A stretch of DNA of 14,893 nucleotides from contig JAQTVR010000017.1 in assembly GCA_028706995.1 (NCBI GenBank), positions 1 to 14,893 on the forward strand. Direction: 5' to 3'. Below the pieces are notes generated by a model, which was not told the origin of the DNA, did no database searches, and saw only the letters and a list, made by a program, of their open reading frames with translations. Position numbers and translations under genes: made by a program. Below are positions 7,586 to 14,893 of the stretch, in pieces. Each line of letters begins with the position of its first letter. The first letter of the stretch is position 1. Source of the stretch: Dehalococcoidales bacterium (GTDB lineage: Bacteria; Chloroflexota; Dehalococcoidia; Dehalococcoidales; UBA5627).

Positions 7586-7699
7586 ATAATTTGGAAATAA
7601 ATAAAATTAAGAGGAATGACAAAAATTATTTTTTGTGCTGAAGTTTATTTTTGCCATTGTGCCTCATGTAATTCATTGAATGTTCCCTACACAAAAAGG

Positions 7700-7735
7700 T
7701 GTATGCTAATCTTTATTAGCATGTAGTATTTTTTT
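7700..7735 (+). terminator. Terminator-like hairpin in the rpoB leader (possible attenuator)
   Basis: ATGCTAAT (7703-7710) and ATTAGCAT (7715-7722) form a perfect 8-bp stem with a CTTT loop. Two G-U pairs and one A-U pair can extend it to 11 bp (7700-7725). Seven consecutive T residues follow at 7729-7735. The layout is that of an intrinsic terminator, though the stem is AT-rich and therefore weak. It lies 29 nt before the rpoB start on the coding strand and about 110 nt after the predicted transcription start. A small alternative hairpin, TACAC (7688-7692) with GTGTA (7699-7703), overlaps its 5' arm. It could be an attenuator, or the end of a short leader RNA. Confidence 0.45.
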
Positions 7736-7764
7736 ATTCCACACTTAGATTTTAAGGAGATAGA

Positions 7765-10700
7765 ATGGTATTGAAATCGCCAATTCCTTCCAGTAGGGAA
7801 AAGTATCCCGTTAAACGGAAATCTTACGCCAAGCTTCCTCAGGTACTTGATGTGCCAAATCTAGTCGAAGTACAATTAAATTCTTTTCAATGGTTACAGG
7901 AGGAGGGAATAAAGCAGCTACTTGAAGAAATATCCCCTATACAAGATTTTACAGGTAGCAGACTGGAGCTAAGCTTTATAGGCTATGAATTCAGAGAACC
8001 GCGTAATTCGGAACAAGAATGTTTACAAAAAGATCAGACTTATTCTGCGCCATTATATGTTAAAGCGCGTCTACTAACAAAAGGCACTGGGGAAATAAAA
8101 GAACCTTTCGATCTGTTTTTTGGTGATATTCATTTGATGACGGATAAAGGAACATTTATCACCAGTGGAACAGAAAGGGTTATAGTCAGCCAGTTACTGC
8201 GTTCACCGGGTATTTATTTTACTGTCGATGAAGACGCGACTACCGGTCGCAAGCTGGGTAAAGCTAATCTTGTCCCAAGTCGCGGTGCCTGGCTTGAATT
8301 TGATACCAGCAGCCGCGATGTAATCTCGGTTAAGGTAGATGGGAAGAGAAAAATTCCAGTAACAACTGTCTTGAGGGCTATCGGTTATGGCAGCGAGGCT
8401 CAATTAATGGGGATGTTTGTCAACGACGATAATTCTTCAACAAGGCACTTTATACAGTCTACCCTGGATAAGGACCCTCTGATTAAAAACGAAGAGGATG
8501 CCCTTATCGATATATACAGAAAATTGAGGCCGGGAGATCCCCCGAACGTTGATAACGCCAGAAAGTTAATCACCAATTTATTTTTTAACCCTGAACATTA
8601 TGATTTGGGTATTGTTGGTCGATATAAACTAAACCAGAGATTAGGACTCGAGAGGAAACCCGAAGACGACGATAGGGCATTGACCAAAGAAGATATTGTA
8701 GAGATTATTAGACATATAATAATGGTTAGCAATTCTGATGAAACCCCCGATGATATCGATCACCTTGGAAATCGCAGGGTGCGCACCGTTGGGGAATTGA
8801 TACAAAACCAGTTTCGTGTCGGTTTGGTGAGGCTGGAGAGAGTTGCTAAAGAGCGTATGAGTATCATCAGTAACGATGTAGTTACTCCTGGGGCACTGGT
8901 AAATATTCGCCCGGTGCTGTCGGCTATAAGAGAGTTTTTCAGCGGTTCTCAATTATCGCAGTTTATGGATCAGACCAATCCTCTTGCGGAATTAACTCAT
9001 AAGCGCCGTTTGTCGGCAATGGGCCCCGGTGGCCTGTCCCGTGATAGAGCAGGTTTCGATGTCCGTGATGTTCATTATTCGCATTATGGCAGAATTTGTC
9101 CAATCGAAACACCTGAAGGTCCTAATATAGGTCTTATCGGTACCCTAGCAGCTTATGGCAGGATAAATCGCTATGGTTTCATTGAGACCCCTTATCGTAA
9201 AGTTATTAAAGAACTAAAAAATACCAGTAAAGAGCTGATTGGCAAAATAGCCAGCGAGGATATCCTAAATGATAAAGGCGAAGTGATAATAAAATCCGGG
9301 GTGGAAATAACTAAAGCAACAGCAGATAAGCTGGCGAAGCTCTCGGCAAGAACTATAATAATAAAACCCTTGGTTTCCAATGAGATAAAATATTTACAGG
9401 CAGATAAAGAAGATAAATATAATATTGCTCAAGCGAATACTGTTCTCGATGAAAAGGGGTATTTTGTTAACAAGAGGATCGAAGTTCGCTTTGAAGACAG
9501 ATATTTAATGCTTCCTCCTGAAAAAATCGATTATATGGATGTATCTACCAAACAAATATTTAGTGTAGCTGCATCACTAATTCCTTTCCTTGAGCATAAC
9601 GATGCCAATCGTGCTTTGATGGGTGCTAATATGCAACGACAGGCAGTCCCCCTGCTGTGCGCGGAGGCTCCTATAGTAGCTACAGGTATGGAGAGTGAAG
9701 TCGCCAGATATAGCGGGCAGGTGCTTTTTGCTAAAAATACCGGATTGGTCATTTCTGTTACAAGTTCTCAAGTTGTGGTGAAAAGCGATAGCGGACAGGA
9801 AGACGTATATCCATTGCAGAAATTTATTCGTACCAATCAGGGTACGTGTATCAATCAGCATCCTATTGTAAACAGCGGGCAGCGTGTCGTTAAGGGTGAT
9901 GTCGTGGCTGATAGCTCAGCTACCGAGGATGGGGAGTTGGCCCTTGGTCAAAATGTGGTTTGCGCTTTTATGAGCTGGGGTGGCTATAACTATGAAGATG
10001 CCATAATCCTAAGCGATCGTATGGTGGAACAGGATAAATTTACATCTATACATATAACCAAACATGAAGTAGAAGCTAGAGATACGAAATTGGGTCCGGA
10101 AGAGATCACCCGCGATATACCAAATGTAGGCGAAGAAAATCTGAGCGAACTGGATGAAGATGGCATTATTCGAGTCGGTGCTGAAGTAGGCCCTGACGAT
10201 ATTCTGGTTGGAAAAATAACTCCTAAAGGAGAGACAGAGCTGTCTGCCGAAGAAAAGCTATTAAGGGCTATATTTGGTGAAAAGGCTCGAGAGGTCAAAG
10301 ATACATCCTTAAGGATGCCTCATGGTGAATGGGGTAAGGTAATAAATGTAAAATTGTTCTCACGTGACGAAGGAGCCGAACTCCCTGTCAGGGTTAACCA
10401 ATGGGTACAGGTATGGGTAGCACAGAGAAGATCTATTTCTGTCGGGGATAAGCTGGCAGGACGGCACGGAAATAAGGGTGTTATCTCAGTTATTGCTCCG
10501 GCTAGCGATATGCCATTCTTACCGGATGGTACTCCTGTTGATATAATACTTAATCCTATAGGGGTGCCTTCCAGAATGAATCTCGGTCAGATATTAGAGA
10601 CGCATCTTGGGTGGGCGGCTAGAAATCTTGGTTTTAAAGTCCTTACTCCTGTATTTGATGGTGCAAGTGATGTGGCAATCGAAGATGCTTTAGCCAGGGC

Positions 10701-11580
10701 GTGGCTGGCACAAAAAACCGGATCGGTTACTGTAAACCTTGAAGGCGGATGTGCGGTTCTTGATCTGGACAAAGCAAAGGAATGGGTAAAAGAAAAAGGC
10801 TTCGACGGCGAAAGAGTTTTCAGTGAAAAATTTGCAGGGGAAGCGAGAGATGTGTGTTTGCGTCTGTGGCTTGAGGAATTAGATGTGGAAAGTAAAAAGC
10901 TTACTCCTGAGCAGCTAACACAGAAAATGAAAGAGGTTACTATATTCAGGAATTCACCATCCCCTATTAGCGGGAAAACCATTTTAAGGGATGGACGTAC
11001 CGGTGAACCGTTTGATCAACCGGTTACCATTGGTAATATATATATGTTAAAACTTATTCATCTTGTTGAGGACAAGGTTCATGCAAGAGCTACCGGACCT
11101 TATTCTCTGATAAGCCAACAACCTTTGGGTGGAAAGGCTCAGTTCGGCGGACAGCGTTTTGGTGAAATGGAAGTGTGGTCCCTGGAAGCCTATGGAGCAG
11201 CTCATAACTTGCAAGAGGTTTTAACGATAAAATCAGATGACGTTGCCGGTAGAGCTAAGACGTATGAAGCTATTGTTAAAGGGGAGGATATTCTTCCACC
11301 CGGAGTTCCGGAGTCTTTCAAGGTTTTAGTAAAAGAATTACAGAGTCTTGGATTGGCTGTCGAGGTAATAAATGAAGAAGAAAAAATAATTCAAGCAGAA
11401 CGAATACAGGGAGCTCATGAATTAGAATTAGAAGGTATAGATGGAATGGAGATGATCACTACAGAAGAAAGACGAGATCAAGATATAGAAGAAAAAGATA
11501 AAAGTATAATGGGAATAAGAACTTTGATTGATGGTATGGATAATAAAGATATTGATTCCCCCAAGAGTGAGGTAGAATAG
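7765..11580 (+). CDS. rpoB: DNA-directed RNA polymerase subunit beta
   Basis: The complete 1271-residue beta subunit of RNA polymerase, which with beta' forms the active centre. Visible landmarks are TSGTERVIVSQLLRSPG near residue 133, the rifampicin-pocket region SQLSQFMDQTNPLAELTHKRR from about 395, CPIETPEGPNIGLI near 450, GDKLAGRHGNKG at 894-905 with the active-site lysines K896 and K904, and QQPLGGKAQFGGQRFGEMEVW from 1118. It is shorter than E. coli RpoB (1342) because large inserts are absent. It carries its own insert at about 491-537 that resembles a segment of RpoC. The last 65 or so residues are an acidic, low-complexity tail. The ATG is preceded by AAGGAG at 7754-7759, spacing 5. 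rpoC follows 4 nt after the stop, as one operon. Confidence 0.98.
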   Translation: MVLKSPIPSSREKYPVKRKSYAKLPQVLDVPNLVEVQLNSFQWLQEEGIKQLLEEISPIQDFTGSRLELSFIGYEFREPRNSEQECLQKDQTYSAPLYVKARLLTKGTGEIKEPFDLFFGDIHLMTDKGTFITSGTERVIVSQLLRSPGIYFTVDEDATTGRKLGKANLVPSRGAWLEFDTSSRDVISVKVDGKRKIPVTTVLRAIGYGSEAQLMGMFVNDDNSSTRHFIQSTLDKDPLIKNEEDALIDIYRKLRPGDPPNVDNARKLITNLFFNPEHYDLGIVGRYKLNQRLGLERKPEDDDRALTKEDIVEIIRHIIMVSNSDETPDDIDHLGNRRVRTVGELIQNQFRVGLVRLERVAKERMSIISNDVVTPGALVNIRPVLSAIREFFSGSQLSQFMDQTNPLAELTHKRRLSAMGPGGLSRDRAGFDVRDVHYSHYGRICPIETPEGPNIGLIGTLAAYGRINRYGFIETPYRKVIKELKNTSKELIGKIASEDILNDKGEVIIKSGVEITKATADKLAKLSARTIIIKPLVSNEIKYLQADKEDKYNIAQANTVLDEKGYFVNKRIEVRFEDRYLMLPPEKIDYMDVSTKQIFSVAASLIPFLEHNDANRALMGANMQRQAVPLLCAEAPIVATGMESEVARYSGQVLFAKNTGLVISVTSSQVVVKSDSGQEDVYPLQKFIRTNQGTCINQHPIVNSGQRVVKGDVVADSSATEDGELALGQNVVCAFMSWGGYNYEDAIILSDRMVEQDKFTSIHITKHEVEARDTKLGPEEITRDIPNVGEENLSELDEDGIIRVGAEVGPDDILVGKITPKGETELSAEEKLLRAIFGEKAREVKDTSLRMPHGEWGKVINVKLFSRDEGAELPVRVNQWVQVWVAQRRSISVGDKLAGRHGNKGVISVIAPASDMPFLPDGTPVDIILNPIGVPSRMNLGQILETHLGWAARNLGFKVLTPVFDGASDVAIEDALARAWLAQKTGSVTVNLEGGCAVLDLDKAKEWVKEKGFDGERVFSEKFAGEARDVCLRLWLEELDVESKKLTPEQLTQKMKEVTIFRNSPSPISGKTILRDGRTGEPFDQPVTIGNIYMLKLIHLVEDKVHARATGPYSLISQQPLGGKAQFGGQRFGEMEVWSLEAYGAAHNLQEVLTIKSDDVAGRAKTYEAIVKGEDILPPGVPESFKVLVKELQSLGLAVEVINEEEKIIQAERIQGAHELELEGIDGMEMITTEERRDQDIEEKDKSIMGIRTLIDGMDNKDIDSPKSEVE

Positions 11581-11584
11581 TATA

Positions 11585-14500
11585 ATGCTTGAAGTAAATG
11601 ATTTTGATGCCGTTCGTATTTCATTGGCTTCTCCTGAACAGATCGCAAGCTGGTCTTATGGAGAAGTAACCAAACCTGAAACGATCAACTATCGTACACT
11701 TAAACCTGAAAGAGACGGATTGTTTTGTGAACGAATATTTGGTCCGACCAAGGATTTTGAATGTGCTTGCGGCAAATATAAAAGAATACGCTATAAGGGT
11801 ATTATCTGTGACAAATGCGGTGTAGAGATAGCCCGTTCTAAAGTTCGTCGTGAAAGAATGGGGCATATCGAACTGGCATGTCCATTAAGCCATATCTGGT
11901 TTGCCAGGGGTATTCCCAGTCGAATAGGTTTATTACTTGATCTCTCAGCTCGAAGTTTAGAGCGCGTTATATATTTTTCACATTACATCATCACTTCTGT
12001 TGATACAGAGGCGTGTAATGAAGTGATCAGACAATTGGAGGAAGACCTTAATAATGAGATAGCCGATAATAATTTAACCCTTGAAAATAATATTGATGCA
12101 TTGGAACGAGATCAAGCAACTGTAGAAGAAATAAACCAGATGCGGCGCGATTATGAAACTGAAAAGGAGCAACTGGAGGATGCCCTTCCTTCCAAGGTGG
12201 AACAATTAAGGAGCATCAGAAAAGGCTCTTTACTTACCGAAACTCAGTATCAAGAGTTAAGGCAGAATTACGGGCATATTTTTAAGGCTGAGATGGGCGC
12301 TGAAGCCATTCTGAAACTGTTGAAAGAGATAGACCTGGATGCCTTGCGCAGTCAGTTGATACAAGAAACACATTCATCTTCGGGACAACGCCGGCGCAAA
12401 GCCAGTAAACAGCTACAACTGGTAGAGGCATTTCGTCGTAGCGGTAATAAACCCGAGTGGATGATACTGACAGTGTTACCTGTATTACCTCCTGACCTGC
12501 GTCCCATGGTTCAACTTGATGGTGGTCGTTTTGCTACCAGTGATCTTAACGATCTATATAGAAGAGTTATTAATCGTAATAACCGCTTACGTCACCTGGT
12601 TGAAATCGGAGCACCTGAAATAATAATTCGTAATGAAAAAAGGATGCTCCAGGAAGCGGTCGATACGCTTATCGATAACGGCAGAAGAGGCAGAGCTATT
12701 GCCGTCAGTGGCGACCATAAGGCGAAATCGCTTTCAGATATGTTGCGAGGTAAACAGGGACGTTTTCGCCAAAACCTGTTAGGTAAACGTGTCGATTATA
12801 GTGGACGTTCCGTTATTGTTGTCGGGCCTGAATTAAAGATACACCAGTGTGGATTACCCCGCAGAATGGCGCTGGAGTTATTTAAACCCTTTGTTATGCA
12901 CAGACTGGTTATGGAAGGACTGGCTTCGAATATTAAGAGCGCCAGAAGGCAGGTAGATAGAGGCAGGCCTGAAGTTTATGATGTTTTGGAAGATGTTGTA
13001 AAAGAGAGACCGGTTCTACTTAATCGTGCTCCTACTTTGCACAGATTAAGTATACAAGCATTTGAACCTGTTCTAATCGATGGCAGCGCTTTACAGATAC
13101 ACCCGTTGATGTGTGCCGCTTTCAACGCCGACTTCGATGGCGATCAGATGGCAGTACATGTTCCTTTATCCGAGGCAGCTGTCAAGGAAGCCAGGGAAAT
13201 GATGCTGAGCACAAATAATATGTTACTGCCCAGTTCCGGGGAACCTGTGGTCACTCCGACTCTGGATATGGTATTCGGATGTTATTATCTTACTACTATG
13301 AGATTGGGTGCACTGGGAGAAGGTAAACTACTTGGAAGTTTTGAAGAAGCAAAGCTCTGCTATGAACTTGGTGCTATCGATCTTAGAGCCGAAATTGAAG
13401 TGAGACTTGATAACGGCAACAGAGTAAAAACAAGCGTAGGTCGTATTATTTTTAATGAAATACTACCTCCCGAATTAGGATTCATTAATAAAGATATAGA
13501 TAAATCCAGCTTGAAGAAAATAGTCGCTGATTGTTATAAAAAGCTTGGGATCGAAAGTCCTATGGCTAAAATGCTGGACGATCTGAAGGATTTAGGTTTT
13601 AAATATGCTACCAAGTCTGGTATCACTATTGCTATGAGTGATATCGAAGTCCCAGCCGCAAAGCCCAAATTGATAGAAAAAGCTGATGAAAAAACAGCAA
13701 TTGTCGAAAATCAGTATCAGCGCGGTTTAATAACTGATGACGAGAGATATAACAGTATCATAGAAGTATGGATGGATACCACAGATAGTATTACAGAAGC
13801 TATATCCAAATCCATGGATAAAAATGGCAGTATCTATATGATGGCAAACTCCGGAGCGAAAGGTAATATCTCGCAGATCAGACAGATGGCTGGTATACGA
13901 GGTTTGATGACGAACCCGTCGGGTAAGATCATCGATTTTCCTATTAAATCTAGTCTTCGTGAAGGTTTGAGCGCTATTGAATATTTTATTTCAACTCATG
14001 GAGCCCGCAAGGGTTTAGCTGATACGGCCTTACGTACTTCTGGGAGCGGTTATTTGACCAGACGTCTTGTCGATGTAACCCAGGACGTTATCGTCAGGGA
14101 AATGGATTGTAGAACTACTGATGGTACATGGATAACAGAACCTGAAGAAAAGGATATACTCCCACCTTTTACAGAGAGAGTGACAGGCAGGATGGCGGCC
14201 AGCCAGATTATTAATCCACAAAGCGGAGAAATTATACTCGACCGTAATCAGGAAATAGACGAACAAAAGGCAAGAGAAATTATTCAAGCAGGTATAAAGA
14301 GTGTATATGCAAGGTCCCCCTTAAGTTGTCAGTTGAAACAAGGTATCTGCCAGATGTGTTATGGCAGAGACCTAGCGCATGGACGTATGATCGAGCTTTG
14401 CACAGCGGTTGGTATAATTGCTGCTCAGAGTATCGGTGAACCCGGTACTCAGCTTACTTTAAGAACCTTCCATACAGGAGGTGTTGTCGGCCTTGATATC

Positions 14501-14893
14501 ACTACAGGTCTTCCAAGGGTAGAAGAATTGTTCGAAGCTCGTCCGCCAAAAACACAGGCTATAATATCTGAGATAGATGGTATGGCGGAAGTAATCAACG
14601 ATGAAGAAGGAAGACGTATCAAAGTAACGAGCTATGACGTATTTAACGATGAATATAAGTTACCGGAAAACGGGCAAATCATAGTTAGCCATGGACAATG
14701 GGTAGATGCAGGAGCTATATTAGCTACTCCGACTTCTGATAACAGTAAATCATTAGTGGATATTACTGAAAACAATGTTACTGCTCGTGTTGCTGGTGAA
14801 GTCATCATTGAAAATGGAAGGCTGTCTGTAAGGTTTGAAGACAAGGAGGAAAGAGAATATGTAGTTCCCGCAGCAATTCACATCCGGGTTCAA
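11585..14893 (+). CDS. rpoC: DNA-directed RNA polymerase subunit beta' (3' end outside window)
   Basis: The first 1103 codons of the beta' subunit; the frame is open to the last base, so the gene is cut by the window, not broken. The N-terminal zinc-binding site is C60, C62, C75, C78 (CACGKYKR and ICDKCG). A predicted coiled coil fills about 140-225. The Mg2+-binding NADFDGD is at 514-520, with D516, D518 and D520 as ligands. The bridge helix (FISTHGARKGLADTALRT) falls near 800-835. The second zinc site is C842, C915, C922, C925. The trigger-loop region AAQSIGEPGTQLTLRTFHTGG includes R960 and H963. The start ATG is 4 nt after rpoB, and its ribosome site GAGG (11569-11572) lies inside rpoB, so translation is coupled. 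About 200 C-terminal residues are probably missing, judging from related proteins. Confidence 0.98.
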   Translation, partial: MLEVNDFDAVRISLASPEQIASWSYGEVTKPETINYRTLKPERDGLFCERIFGPTKDFECACGKYKRIRYKGIICDKCGVEIARSKVRRERMGHIELACPLSHIWFARGIPSRIGLLLDLSARSLERVIYFSHYIITSVDTEACNEVIRQLEEDLNNEIADNNLTLENNIDALERDQATVEEINQMRRDYETEKEQLEDALPSKVEQLRSIRKGSLLTETQYQELRQNYGHIFKAEMGAEAILKLLKEIDLDALRSQLIQETHSSSGQRRRKASKQLQLVEAFRRSGNKPEWMILTVLPVLPPDLRPMVQLDGGRFATSDLNDLYRRVINRNNRLRHLVEIGAPEIIIRNEKRMLQEAVDTLIDNGRRGRAIAVSGDHKAKSLSDMLRGKQGRFRQNLLGKRVDYSGRSVIVVGPELKIHQCGLPRRMALELFKPFVMHRLVMEGLASNIKSARRQVDRGRPEVYDVLEDVVKERPVLLNRAPTLHRLSIQAFEPVLIDGSALQIHPLMCAAFNADFDGDQMAVHVPLSEAAVKEAREMMLSTNNMLLPSSGEPVVTPTLDMVFGCYYLTTMRLGALGEGKLLGSFEEAKLCYELGAIDLRAEIEVRLDNGNRVKTSVGRIIFNEILPPELGFINKDIDKSSLKKIVADCYKKLGIESPMAKMLDDLKDLGFKYATKSGITIAMSDIEVPAAKPKLIEKADEKTAIVENQYQRGLITDDERYNSIIEVWMDTTDSITEAISKSMDKNGSIYMMANSGAKGNISQIRQMAGIRGLMTNPSGKIIDFPIKSSLREGLSAIEYFISTHGARKGLADTALRTSGSGYLTRRLVDVTQDVIVREMDCRTTDGTWITEPEEKDILPPFTERVTGRMAASQIINPQSGEIILDRNQEIDEQKAREIIQAGIKSVYARSPLSCQLKQGICQMCYGRDLAHGRMIELCTAVGIIAAQSIGEPGTQLTLRTFHTGGVVGLDITTGLPRVEELFEARPPKTQAIISEIDGMAEVINDEEGRRIKVTSYDVFNDEYKLPENGQIIVSHGQWVDAGAILATPTSDNSKSLVDITENNVTARVAGEVIIENGRLSVRFEDKEEREYVVPAAIHIRVQ

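Larger units (their letters stand above)
7264..7764. other. Divergent ribF-rpoB intergenic region (501 bp)
   Basis: This is the only long non-coding stretch in the window. Reading from ribF to rpoB it contains the ribF promoter (7326-7354, minus), a sequence resembling an IS256-family end (7374-7401), a decayed transposase fragment on the minus strand (7425-7562), a consensus rpoB promoter (7558-7585), and an AT-rich rpoB leader ending in a terminator-like hairpin (7700-7735). The rpoB ribosome site AAGGAG is at 7754-7759. I found no tRNA, rRNA or long gene here. Confidence 0.9.

Noticed and set aside
10587..10982. 131-codon open frame on the minus strand inside rpoB
   Set aside because: It is the antisense shadow of a conserved part of rpoB, with no family resemblance. 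Other long antisense frames in serA, tyrS and rpoB were dropped for the same reason.
14880..14893. Truncation of rpoC
   Set aside because: The frame is intact to the last base with all catalytic and zinc residues in place, so the gene is cut by the window edge and not disrupted.

Overview
This is a moderately AT-rich bacterial chromosomal segment made almost entirely of housekeeping genes. The gene order is ligA, a DUF1015 gene, pdxT, serA, a class V aminotransferase, tyrS, ribF, rpoB, rpoC. rpoBC stand alone, without the rplKAJL cluster that precedes them in most bacteria. This order, together with the RpoB insert, acidic tail and overall protein character, recalls Dehalococcoides-type genomes. 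I therefore infer an uncultured or diverged member of the Dehalococcoidia (Chloroflexota). The assignment rests on remembered gene order and protein character, not on a search.

Layout: (1) 1-1763, plus strand: the 3' end of ligA (helix-hairpin-helix and BRCT parts), then a DUF1015 protein with a ParB/Srx-like DGHHRY motif. (2) 1791-7263, minus strand, read right to left: ribF, tyrS, aminotransferase, serA, pdxT. Gaps are 3, 58, 1 and 11 nt, so they look like one operon started from a good sigma-70-type promoter at 7326-7354. Its products make FMN/FAD, charge tRNA-Tyr, carry out the first and probably second step of serine synthesis, and supply ammonia for pyridoxal phosphate (PLP), the cofactor of the aminotransferase. 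(3) 7264-7764: a 501-bp divergent intergenic region, the only non-coding stretch of any size. (4) 7765-14893, plus strand: complete rpoB and the first 1103 codons of rpoC, which runs off the window.

The intergenic region is the most interesting part. It holds the ribF promoter, a consensus rpoB promoter (TTGACA-16 bp-TATAAT), a rpoB leader of about 170 nt that ends in a terminator-like hairpin just before the ribosome binding site, and, on the minus strand, a short decayed reading frame with the signature of a mutator/IS256-type transposase C-terminus. An IS256-end-like sequence lies on its 3' side. The rpoBC promoter therefore appears to sit at the edge of, or inside, the remains of an insertion sequence, and the operon may be controlled by attenuation. 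A second notable point is that RpoB carries an insert of about 46 residues resembling a segment of RpoC encoded next door. I saw no CRISPR array, tRNA, rRNA, prophage or defence system.
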